This document shows positions 25,348 through 32,677 of a stretch of DNA of 33,478 nt, piece by piece. A model generated the notes under the pieces. It ran no database searches. It had not been told where the DNA came from and worked only from the letters and a program-made list of their open reading frames with translations. Position 1 is the first letter of the stretch. Every line of letters begins with the position of its first letter. Source of the stretch: Thermoproteales archaeon (GTDB taxonomy: Archaea; Thermoproteota; Thermoprotei; Thermofilales; Thermofilaceae). The DNA lies in NCBI GenBank assembly GCA_021163245.1, contig JAGGXB010000095.1, positions 1 to 33,478 on the forward strand. Direction: 5' to 3'. The position numbers and the translations under genes were made by a program.

Positions 25348-27405
25348 ATGTATAATCTCATAGTGGGCAAAATACCTCAGAAAAAAAGAGCTTTTTATGC
25401 TGAATCATCAAACATTACTAATATTATATCTCTAAACAACGATATTTTCTATATATCCGATAGTCGCCTATATAGTATTGATAAAAATAGCTGTTGTAAA
25501 TTGATAGATGAAGGTAAAATAAAAAGTCTTTCAGCAAGTAAAAATATGATCTTCTACAGTAAAGACAATATAATTTATGAATTCAATGGCGAGAAAATTT
25601 CAAAGTTTTATGAACACAACACATATATTGAGAAAATAGTATTCTCCAATGATTTTCTTATTATTAAAGATAAAAATAATACAATTTATATAGTAGAGCA
25701 AGATAAACCTCGTAAACTTATTGAAATACAGGAAAAAGTATTTGATTTTAAAGTTGATAAAGACGAAAATATTTGGATAGGTACTGATAATGGACTATTA
25801 TGTGTCAAAAATGGAAATATAGTAAATTATAAAAAAGACAATAGTGGATTATTAGGAGATTCTGCAAGAGCTTTAGAGCTAGACAATAACGGTTATTTAT
25901 GGATAGGTACTAACAAAGGATTAAACATATTCGACCGGTATGAAGAATGGGAAGCATTCACTGGTCATGACGGCCTTCCATATGACAATATCACCTCATT
26001 AAAACTTTCTGAAAATGGTGATGTGTGGATAGGTACAACATGGGGTGCTATTAGATTAAGAAAGGGATCATGGAGTTACTTTGCCTCAAAGAGATGGTTA
26101 CCGAACGATTATGTTAACGATATCGAAACTGTCAACGATGATGCATGGATTGCAACTAGAGGAGGTATATCCCATATATTTGAAGTATACATGACACTTG
26201 AAGAAAAAGCAAAGATATATGAAGAAAAGATTAAAAAATACCATTTTAGAAGAGGATTTATAAATGCAATTGTTTTAGAAAAACCCGGATGTTTAGAAAA
26301 ATGGCATCATAGAATTGCTGATAACGATGGTTTATGGACAAGTATATATGTTGCTACAGAATCATTTAGATACGCTGCGACTAAGGATCCTGAAGCAAAG
26401 CAAAATGCTATTAAATCATTTTTAGCCTTAGAACAACTCGTAAAAGTTACTGGGATTAAAGGATTTCCAGCTCGAGCTATAGCCAAAAAGGGAGAGGACC
26501 GAGGTAGCGGAGGAGAATGGCATGACTTTAATAATGGAAAATGGGAATGGAAAGGAGATACAAGTTCTGACGAAATAGACGGCCATATTTTTGCATATAC
26601 TGTCTTTTGGCAACTAATAGATGATGAAGAGTACAGAAAGAGAGCTGCTAAACTAGTTGATGAAATAGTAGAACACATTTTAGACAATAACTTCTATTTA
26701 GTTGATATAGATGGCAAACCGACAACTTGGGGAGTATGGAATCCCGAAAAACTTAACAAGGATCCAATATGGTGGATGGAACATGGTTTAAATGCTCTGG
26801 AAATTCTGGCTTATCTAAAAGCTGCTTATGTAATGACTGGTAAGAAAAAATATGAAGAAGCATATAGGATGCTCGTTGAAAAATACCACTATGCCATAAA
26901 TACAATTAGACAAAAAATAACGACACCAGGATTTATTAACCATTCTGATGATGAACTTGCATTTCTTGCATATTATGTTTTGCTTACATTCGAGAAAGAT
27001 CCAGAACTTAGAAGAATATATCTTTTAAGCTTAGAAAGAAGTTGGCAATTTGAGAGACCTGAACGGAATCCTTTATGGAATTTTATTTACGGTGCCTTAA
27101 CAGGAAAACCTTGTGATATAGAGGCTAGCGTTCAAACATTGATTGAAATACCTCTTGATCTCATTGAATGGACTATCGTTAACTCTCATCGAAAAGATAT
27201 AATAATAAATGAAGCTCTTACGAGATCGGGTGAGAAACAATCAGTTAATCTACTTCCATATGATGAAAGAAGAATCATGAGATGGAATGGTAATCCCTTT
27301 GTCCTCGATAGTTATGCTGGTGGACGAGAAATGTTAGACGGCTCCCATTGGTTGTTGCCATATTGGATGGGAAGATATTTTGGATTTATAAAAGAAAAAG
27401 AGTAG
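25348..27405 (+). CDS. Beta-propeller (Reg_prop repeats) fused to (alpha/alpha)-toroid, possible carbohydrate enzyme
   Basis: The protein has 685 residues from ATG 25348, which has GGTGA 4 nt upstream; an in-frame TTG at 25330 is less likely. The first 280 residues form a propeller, with clear two-component-regulator-type blades DENIWIGTDNGLLCV, NGYLWIGTNKGLNIF and NGDVWIGTTWGAIRL. From about residue 285 the protein is helical and tryptophan-rich, with repeating helix pairs (WHHRIADNDGLWTSIYVAT, GGEWHDFNNGKWEWKGDTSS, DPIWWMEHGLNALEI, SYAGGREMLDGSHWLLPYW). This suggests an alpha/alpha toroid as in glycoside hydrolases, lyases and epimerases. Acidic residues in GDTSSDEIDGH are candidates for catalysis. 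There is no signal peptide, so it acts inside the cell unless exported otherwise. Precise activity is not recognised. Confidence 0.6.
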   Translation: MYNLIVGKIPQKKRAFYAESSNITNIISLNNDIFYISDSRLYSIDKNSCCKLIDEGKIKSLSASKNMIFYSKDNIIYEFNGEKISKFYEHNTYIEKIVFSNDFLIIKDKNNTIYIVEQDKPRKLIEIQEKVFDFKVDKDENIWIGTDNGLLCVKNGNIVNYKKDNSGLLGDSARALELDNNGYLWIGTNKGLNIFDRYEEWEAFTGHDGLPYDNITSLKLSENGDVWIGTTWGAIRLRKGSWSYFASKRWLPNDYVNDIETVNDDAWIATRGGISHIFEVYMTLEEKAKIYEEKIKKYHFRRGFINAIVLEKPGCLEKWHHRIADNDGLWTSIYVATESFRYAATKDPEAKQNAIKSFLALEQLVKVTGIKGFPARAIAKKGEDRGSGGEWHDFNNGKWEWKGDTSSDEIDGHIFAYTVFWQLIDDEEYRKRAAKLVDEIVEHILDNNFYLVDIDGKPTTWGVWNPEKLNKDPIWWMEHGLNALEILAYLKAAYVMTGKKKYEEAYRMLVEKYHYAINTIRQKITTPGFINHSDDELAFLAYYVLLTFEKDPELRRIYLLSLERSWQFERPERNPLWNFIYGALTGKPCDIEASVQTLIEIPLDLIEWTIVNSHRKDIIINEALTRSGEKQSVNLLPYDERRIMRWNGNPFVLDSYAGGREMLDGSHWLLPYWMGRYFGFIKEKE

Positions 27406-27414
27406 TGTGTATAT

Positions 27415-28629
27415 TTGAAAAAGTTATTAATCTTTGATGTTGAAGGAGTCCTTCTGCCTAGAAAAATAAAATTGATGTTTAGACTTAGTAAACAATACGG
27501 GATTTTATATTTTTTAAAAAATATTTTTAGAGGGATTCTTTATGAGTTAGGAATCCTTTCCCCCTCTAAATTAATAGTAGGATTCTATAATGATTTAAAA
27601 AATACTAATTTAAATCAACTATGGGAAGAATATCCTATAGAAGATATAGACGAGATTGTAGAATTTTTAAAAAACCTAAAGAGAAATGGTTATGACGTTA
27701 TCCTTATAAGTTCTGGTATTCCGCAACAATTTATGAATACTTTAAAAAGACTTAGCTCCTGTGATGGCGCATACGGTGTTGATATAGTGGTTGATGAAAA
27801 AGGTAGAATTAAATGTGCAAAGGAAAGTCTTGTTTTAAAAAAATATGGAAAACTTGAAATTGTTAAAAAATATCTTTCAAAGAGCAAACAGAAGTATAAT
27901 AAAATTATAGTTATAGGCGATGATTGGAACAATCTTCAGCTGAGGAAAATCGCCAATCTATTTATAGGTTTTAATCCAGATAACAGGGTTGCTCCTAAAT
28001 CTGATATAATCATACAAGGAGATAAACTAGATCCTTTAAAGAGCTATTTATTGAATAATAAAGTAAGATTTTCGTTATCACGATATATTTTTAGAAAAAT
28101 AGTTCATCTTTCAGGTTTGATATTTTTATTTCTACCTAGATTGATTGGAACATATCTACTATTCCTAGCTATAATAATATATAGTTTAGAAGAATTCCTA
28201 AGAATATTAGAGATTAAGCTACCGATTATTACTGAATTGGTAAAAAAACTTAGTAAAGGCAATGAAATAAATGGACCTGCTCTCAGCCCAATATGGTTTG
28301 CAATTGGAATAATGATATGTTTACAAACAAGCTATCCATACATAGGTCTTATACCTTTAACCATATTAGATTCTTCTTCAAGCCTAATAAATTTCTTTAT
28401 TAAAGGCCATAAATATCCATTTAATAAGACTAAGAAAATTGAGGGAACTATTTTAGGTATACTGTCCACAAGTTTAGTATTAGCCTATTTCACGAATCCT
28501 ATTATAGCGGTAATAATTGCTACTTTCTCTGGAATTATCGAGGCAGTATCATATTTTATAGACGATGATATAACTATTCCTTTATCTTCTATTCTCATAT
28601 ATTCTTTTATCAGGAAAATATTATTTTAA
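27415..28629 (+). CDS. HAD-type phosphatase fused to polyprenol/dolichol-kinase-like membrane domain
   Basis: The protein has 404 residues from a TTG start 9 bp after the previous stop. Residues 1-210 are a HAD phosphatase of SerB/ThrH type: motif I FDVEGVLLP (Asp8, Glu10 as in ThrH), motif II LISSGI (98-102), a lysine around 136-143, and motif IV IGDDWNNLQ (167-175). Residues about 218-404 form a membrane domain with RKIVHLSGLIFLFLPR, then DSSSSLINFFIKGHKYPFNK, KKIEGTILGILST and IIEAVSYFIDDDITIPLSS. This order matches CTP-dependent dolichol/phytol kinases (CDP-archaeol-synthase-like fold). The usual DPxAxxxG motif is altered to LDSSSSLIN. Likely role: handling of polyprenyl phosphates for glycan carriers or lipids. 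It converges with lplA, overlapping by 9 bp. Confidence 0.75.
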   Translation: MKKLLIFDVEGVLLPRKIKLMFRLSKQYGILYFLKNIFRGILYELGILSPSKLIVGFYNDLKNTNLNQLWEEYPIEDIDEIVEFLKNLKRNGYDVILISSGIPQQFMNTLKRLSSCDGAYGVDIVVDEKGRIKCAKESLVLKKYGKLEIVKKYLSKSKQKYNKIIVIGDDWNNLQLRKIANLFIGFNPDNRVAPKSDIIIQGDKLDPLKSYLLNNKVRFSLSRYIFRKIVHLSGLIFLFLPRLIGTYLLFLAIIIYSLEEFLRILEIKLPIITELVKKLSKGNEINGPALSPIWFAIGIMICLQTSYPYIGLIPLTILDSSSSLINFFIKGHKYPFNKTKKIEGTILGILSTSLVLAYFTNPIIAVIIATFSGIIEAVSYFIDDDITIPLSSILIYSFIRKILF

Positions 28630-29427
28630 AAAGTCTTTTATTAAATTAGTGAATCTTGAAGAAGGTGCACGTTTATAATTCCATTCTACAGATATATACT
28701 TATTATAAAGTCTGTTTGCGAGCTCAATTTCCTCTTTACTAGGAAGATCAAAGTATGGTTCAGCATTAAGCAAAGAACTGTAACCTTTAACTAAAGCTTC
28801 TATAATATCTCCATACTTTAAATTTTTTCCTAACAGATTATTAAGCGTAGTTACACGGTATTTAACACTCGAAATATCTTTATCAGCCAATTTCTTCTTG
28901 GATATTTTGAGCACACTTGCTAGTTTACTCAGATCAGTGTTAACTAACAGAGATCCATGCAGGAAAAGTGTATCTTTTAAATACTTAGCTGCACATCCAG
29001 ATATTTTCCTATTAGCGGAAACTATATCATTAATATTTTCTATTCTAGCATTAACGCCGAGTTCTTTTATACCTTTTACAGCACCTCCTAACAAATACTT
29101 GTAAAGATTATCTATTATTGTTCCCTTTTTTCTCATTCCCCTAACCACAATAGCATAATTAATATTGCCTAGATCATGGTATACGGCTCCTCCACCTGTG
29201 AATCTTCTAACAACTTTTACATTAAGTCTATTAACTGCATCAATCCTAACTTCTTCTTCTGCAAACTGAAAATATCCTATGACTACAGCATTTGAGTTCC
29301 TCCAAATTCTTAAAGTGTCATCTTCAACATAACCTAGATGACGAGCTAGAAGGAAAGCTTCTTCAAAAGCCAAATTATAATAGGGATCCTCTGGAGTTTC
29401 AAAAAGTAAGACTCTTAACTTAGTCAT
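28621..29427 (-). CDS. lplA: Lipoate-protein ligase A, catalytic subunit
   Basis: I take the ATG at 29425-29427 (268 residues), because GAGGTGG lies 6 nt upstream. The biotin/lipoyl-ligase fold is clear: PYYNLAFEEAFL (15-26), IWRNSNAVVIGYFQ (41-54), RRFTGGGAVYHDLGNINYA (74-92) with the lipoyl-AMP loop, and the catalytic lysine in RKISGCAAKY (140-149, Lys141). A helical extension follows at residues about 175-268. It activates lipoate (or octanoate) with ATP and attaches it to lipoyl domains such as glycine-cleavage H protein or 2-oxoacid dehydrogenase E2. The C-terminal accessory domain of bacterial LplA is absent here and is encoded by the preceding gene, as in Thermoplasma. The two genes overlap by 8 nt. 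Confidence 0.92.
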   Translation of the reverse strand: MTKLRVLLFETPEDPYYNLAFEEAFLLARHLGYVEDDTLRIWRNSNAVVIGYFQFAEEEVRIDAVNRLNVKVVRRFTGGGAVYHDLGNINYAIVVRGMRKKGTIIDNLYKYLLGGAVKGIKELGVNARIENINDIVSANRKISGCAAKYLKDTLFLHGSLLVNTDLSKLASVLKISKKKLADKDISSVKYRVTTLNNLLGKNLKYGDIIEALVKGYSSLLNAEPYFDLPSKEEIELANRLYNKYISVEWNYKRAPSSRFTNLIKDFLK

Positions 29428-29707
29428 TTGAAGCCACCTCAACAGCCTTACTCAAAACATATACGAAATCATCAACACATGATCCAACAAGTACAACATC
29501 CTGAAAAACTTCCTCAATAGTTTTTCTTAATTTTTCAACATCTATAGTTTTACCTTTCAAAGCATTCTCTAATTCCCAAATAACATCTTCGGGATGGAGC
29601 ATAAAATCACCTGAAAACCTTATGTCTTTAATTATTTTATTGGAAACAGTAACATTAACTCGAATCAATCCCTTTTTCGCCTTATATTCAAAAAAACCCT
29701 TACCCAT
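29420..29707 (-). CDS. lplB: Lipoate-protein ligase accessory subunit (LplB-type)
   Basis: The small protein has 95 residues from ATG 29705-29707. Sequence such as GLIRVNVTVSNKIIKDIRFSGD (split here only by the domain turn), FMLHPEDVIWELENALKGK and DVVLVGSCVDDFVYVLSKAV matches the C-terminal accessory domain of bacterial LplA. Archaea that carry the split enzyme need this subunit for lipoate activation. It is translated first, and its stop overlaps the lplA start by 8 nt (ATGACTAA), giving coupled 1:1 synthesis. A palindromic TATA element lies about 28 bp upstream, so the transcript should be leaderless. Confidence 0.88.
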   Translation of the reverse strand: MGKGFFEYKAKKGLIRVNVTVSNKIIKDIRFSGDFMLHPEDVIWELENALKGKTIDVEKLRKTIEEVFQDVVLVGSCVDDFVYVLSKAVEVASND

Positions 29708-29727
29708 AAAGATTAAAAACGCAAAAC

Positions 29728-29741
29728 AATTTATATAAATT
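29728..29741 (-). promoter_or_regulatory. TATA box of lplB-lplA (14-bp perfect palindrome)
   Basis: AATTTATATAAATT is its own reverse complement. Its centre is about 28 bp before the lplB ATG, the distance expected for a leaderless archaeal transcript. It is symmetric, so it could also fire towards the nitroreductase, but that start is over 100 bp away and has nearer AT-rich boxes (about 29796-29806). Confidence 0.55.
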
Positions 29742-29841
29742 CATTTTGTAGTACATGTCTTCTAATATACTAAATTCAAAAAATTACAGGAAAAATTTAT
29801 TATAAAGAAAAATATAACACTCTATAAGTACAGGTGAAAAT

Positions 29842-30444
29842 GTGTCGCTTCTAGACCTTGCAAAAAATAGAAAATCGACGAGAGCATTTAAAAAAAGACC
29901 TCTACCCTCTCCGGAATCTATTTTGAAATCTATTGAAGTAGCATTAGAAGCTCCTTCTGGATTAAATTGTCAACCTTGGTTTTTTCTGATAGTCACAAAA
30001 AAAGAATTAAAGAAAAAGATCAGAGAATATTGCGAAAACGAAGAAAAATCTTTTCATAGTATAGCTCCAGACTATTTTAAGATATGGTTGAAGAAAAAGA
30101 AAATTTCATGGAAAAAACCTTTTCTTACAGATGCTCCATATTTAATTCTCGTGTTCAGTGATATGAAATGTCCTTATGCAATTCAATCCACTTGGCTTTC
30201 TATAGGGTATCTATTACTTGCATTAGAAGAAAAAAATATAGCATCATTAACATATACACCTCCAAATCCAGCGAAACTTAGAAATCTCCTAGGAATCAAT
30301 AAAAGATATAGTTTACAGACTATTATTCCTGTTGGTTATCCTAAAAAAATAAAAATAAAAGAAAAAAGAAAAAGTATTAAAGAAAAAGTATTCTTAAATG
30401 CTTGGAAAAACCCATTCATCTTACAGAACAATAAACTTCAGTAA
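29842..30444 (+). CDS. Nitroreductase-family flavoprotein
   Basis: The product has 200 residues. The GTG start at 29842 is supported by GGTGA at 29833-29837, 4 nt upstream; an overlapping ATG at 29840 is in another frame. NRKSTRAFKKRPLP (9-22) is the FMN-phosphate-binding start of the family, and EAPSGLNCQPWFFLIV (36-51) is its second core motif. FTDAPYLILVFS-like strands (TDAPYLILVFSD) and GYLLLALEEKNIASL follow. Family members are FMN-dependent, NAD(P)H-using homodimers that reduce nitro compounds, quinones or coenzyme intermediates; the natural substrate is not evident. A lysine-rich C-terminal tail (YPKKIKIKEKRKSIKEK) is a little unusual. Monocistronic by spacing. Confidence 0.85.
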   Translation: MSLLDLAKNRKSTRAFKKRPLPSPESILKSIEVALEAPSGLNCQPWFFLIVTKKELKKKIREYCENEEKSFHSIAPDYFKIWLKKKKISWKKPFLTDAPYLILVFSDMKCPYAIQSTWLSIGYLLLALEEKNIASLTYTPPNPAKLRNLLGINKRYSLQTIIPVGYPKKIKIKEKRKSIKEKVFLNAWKNPFILQNNKLQ

Positions 30445-30543
30445 TACCCTCCAATAAGTATTAAAATTTGCTTAGTTTAATATAGGAATATTTATTGTTG
30501 ATATGCACACTTTCACATATATTGTATAGAAAAGGTTAAAAAC

Positions 30544-31365
30544 ATGATATTAGAAGTAGATAAACTAATAGAAATAAATGAATATATCGACTCAAAGAAA
30601 ATTTATCCAATGGAAAGCGTAGCTACAACTTCAGCAGAAATATTAGAAATTCAAAAACCAGAAAAATCAACAGAGATATATGTAGAAGAAGCAGTAAAAA
30701 GCCTTAAACCTTCCGAAAAGCTAGGTATCATTTCTCTAGATGCCTTAGGAATATATCAGTGGTTTTTCCATCGTGAATCTATGCCTTTTCTTACATCTTT
30801 AATAGAGAAAAATTCGGTTATCTTAAAAGCTGTTATGCCGACAATAACACCTGTTAACCATGCAACAATGATCTCTGGAGTGCCACTAAACATTCATGGA
30901 ATAAAAACATATGATGATAATTTTAAGTGTGAAACCATTTTTGATGTTTTAAGAAGGAATAAAATGAAAAGCATGGGTTGTGGAAGGCCAGATTGGACAG
31001 GACATAGACTATTAGCTAGATACGCTGACATAAAGTGCATTTCACCAATATCTTCGGATGATAGTTTACTTGAAACACTACTGAAGAAATGTAAAAGTGA
31101 GAACCCAGTATTTTTTATAGTACAGTTCGGTGATCCTGATGAATATTTCCATAAGTATGGTCCATACTCATCGAATCTGTCACAAATTCTAAGCAATGTC
31201 GACACAAGATTAAGAAAAGTAATAGAAACTTTAAGAAAAGAGTTCTCGTTTTTAATATTAGCTGATCATGGACAACACACAATTATTACAAAAGACGGAA
31301 CAATAAGAGGAAAACATGGAAAGGATTATAAAGAGGATATATTAGTTCCATTAACCTGGATATAA
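30544..31365 (+). CDS. Alkaline-phosphatase-superfamily phosphodiesterase/pyrophosphatase-like protein
   Basis: The protein has 273 residues. After about 60 residues of helical N-terminus comes the metallo-phosphatase core: SLDALG (Asp66), MPTITPVNHATMISGVPLNI with the nucleophile probably Thr102, and an NIHGI motif. Also present are FGDPDEYFHKYGP (Asp199, His203), ADHGQH (Asp241, His242) and GKHGK (His258). These are the six metal ligands expected of nucleotide pyrophosphatase/phosphoglycerate-mutase-like members. It has no signal peptide and is short for the family (usually about 400), so it is a minimal, probably cytoplasmic form. It likely cleaves a phosphodiester or pyrophosphate bond; substrate unknown. 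It has its own 99-bp upstream region. Confidence 0.82.
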   Translation: MILEVDKLIEINEYIDSKKIYPMESVATTSAEILEIQKPEKSTEIYVEEAVKSLKPSEKLGIISLDALGIYQWFFHRESMPFLTSLIEKNSVILKAVMPTITPVNHATMISGVPLNIHGIKTYDDNFKCETIFDVLRRNKMKSMGCGRPDWTGHRLLARYADIKCISPISSDDSLLETLLKKCKSENPVFFIVQFGDPDEYFHKYGPYSSNLSQILSNVDTRLRKVIETLRKEFSFLILADHGQHTIITKDGTIRGKHGKDYKEDILVPLTWI

Positions 31366-31486
31366 ATAGGAATTAACTCCTAAAATCTATAAATTTTAAT
31401 TTTTCATATTGTTAGTCGTTAATAAATAATAATTTAAATCCGCTAAATATTCTTAAAATGTTAGACGCAGTTATGAGAGTGATAAA

Positions 31487-32086
31487 ATGAGCAAGTTTTT
31501 AATTGTCACTTGGGATGATATTGAAAATCTAACTCTTAAGGTAGTTGAAGATATTATAAATTATGGTTTTAAACCAGATGTTATTGTAGGAATACTTAGA
31601 GGAGGATGGGTGGTAGCTAGACTAGTAAGTGATTACATGGATATTGATGAAACTGGAAGTATAGGTATAAAGTTCTATTCCAGAGTGGGTAAAACATTAA
31701 AAGAACCTTTAATAACTCAGCCACTGATAACCAATGTAAGAGACAAAAAAGTTTTAATAGTTGACGATGTGTCAGACAGTGGCAAAACTCTCCAAGTCGT
31801 GACAGAACTCGTCAAACTTTATGGTCCAAAACACATAATGACAGCTTCTCTCTACATTAAGCCTTGGACGATTATGATACCTGATTTCTATGCGGAATCT
31901 ACTGAAAAATGGATATTTTTCCCTTGGGAACCAGCAGAGATATTAAGAGATATAATTGAAACTAGAAAAATAGATATAAATAATAGGGAAGAAATATACG
32001 AAATCCTCTCAACAGAAGGAATCCCGATAACAAACAAAATAAAGAAAATTTTAGATATTATATCGAAAACTAATAGAAAAGATTAA
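31487..32086 (+). CDS. Archaeal purine phosphoribosyltransferase
   Basis: The protein has 199 residues from ATG 31487, with GTGAT shortly upstream. It is a type-I phosphoribosyltransferase: GILRGGWVVARLVSDYM (35-51) forms the PPi-loop region, and VLIVDDVSDSGKTLQ (89-103) is the PRPP-binding motif. WIFFPWEPAEILRD near the C-terminus is typical of crenarchaeal xanthine/hypoxanthine-guanine phosphoribosyltransferases. It would convert a free purine base and PRPP into the nucleotide. This suits the nucleoside-type BMP importer in the same window, although the genes are 20 kb apart. A candidate TATA (about 31431-31440) precedes it, and it may be co-transcribed with the ECF S-component 27 bp downstream. 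Confidence 0.85.
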   Translation: MSKFLIVTWDDIENLTLKVVEDIINYGFKPDVIVGILRGGWVVARLVSDYMDIDETGSIGIKFYSRVGKTLKEPLITQPLITNVRDKKVLIVDDVSDSGKTLQVVTELVKLYGPKHIMTASLYIKPWTIMIPDFYAESTEKWIFFPWEPAEILRDIIETRKIDINNREEIYEILSTEGIPITNKIKKILDIISKTNRKD

Positions 32087-32113
32087 AGTTTTTAAATATA
32101 TACGTATAGAATT

Positions 32114-32677
32114 ATGGTTAATATCAATGATGTAAAAGCCAAAAAACTGACGTTAACAGCAATATTTTCAGCAATGGCTATCTCGCTTGAAATATTACCT
32201 ATAGATATTCCCTTTCCAATGTTTTCTAAGTTAACAATTGACATAACCGGTGTACCTCTCCTATTAGCTCTTTATATTATTGATCTTCCCTCTTCTATTA
32301 TTACTACAGTAACCACCGGAATTATTATCGCGTTACCGAGACCCCCTTTTAAACCTTCTAATCCTTATGGCGCATTTTTTAAGACTCTAGCAGAACTTTC
32401 AACGATAATCGGCGTATGGATGATCAAAAAACTATGGAAAAAAGATAATAAAAAATTCTTCATTTATTCATTTTTAAATGGTTCGTTTATCCGTACTATT
32501 GTGATGTGTATAGCAAACTATATTTTCTTACCTATTTTCTATGGTGTTCCAGTAAAAATAGTAATATCTATACTTCCAATTATCGCTTTGTTTAACATCG
32601 TACAAACACTAGTTAATATTCTACTTGCATATTTATCCTATAAAGCAATAAAGAAAAGATTATCTATAAGCATCTAA
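32114..32677 (+). CDS. ECF transporter S component (substrate unknown)
   Basis: The protein has 187 residues and about six hydrophobic helices. The order is LTLTAIFSAMAISLEILPID, then FPMFSKLTIDITGVPLLLAL, then a loop with GAFFKTLAELSTIIGVW. This is the pattern of small membrane S-components of energy-coupling-factor importers, which bind vitamins or cofactors such as riboflavin, thiamine or queuosine precursors. The EcfA/EcfT energising module is not in this window, so it presumably uses a shared one. The start is 27 bp after the phosphoribosyltransferase stop. The final stop overlaps the convergent gene's stop by four bases. Confidence 0.78.
   Translation: MVNINDVKAKKLTLTAIFSAMAISLEILPIDIPFPMFSKLTIDITGVPLLLALYIIDLPSSIITTVTTGIIIALPRPPFKPSNPYGAFFKTLAELSTIIGVWMIKKLWKKDNKKFFIYSFLNGSFIRTIVMCIANYIFLPIFYGVPVKIVISILPIIALFNIVQTLVNILLAYLSYKAIKKRLSISI

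Noticed and set aside
25248-25370. Longer start of the ceramidase-like gene (41 extra residues)
   Set aside because: The extension crosses the divergent gene's ribosome-binding site and start codon, and its sequence does not resemble the family, which begins at the GLYAGFD region.
32089-32100. TTTTTAAATATA as promoter of the ECF S-component gene
   Set aside because: It is only about 18 bp before the ATG at 32114, too close for an archaeal TATA box (the start site would fall inside the gene). It may instead help terminate the phosphoribosyltransferase transcript.
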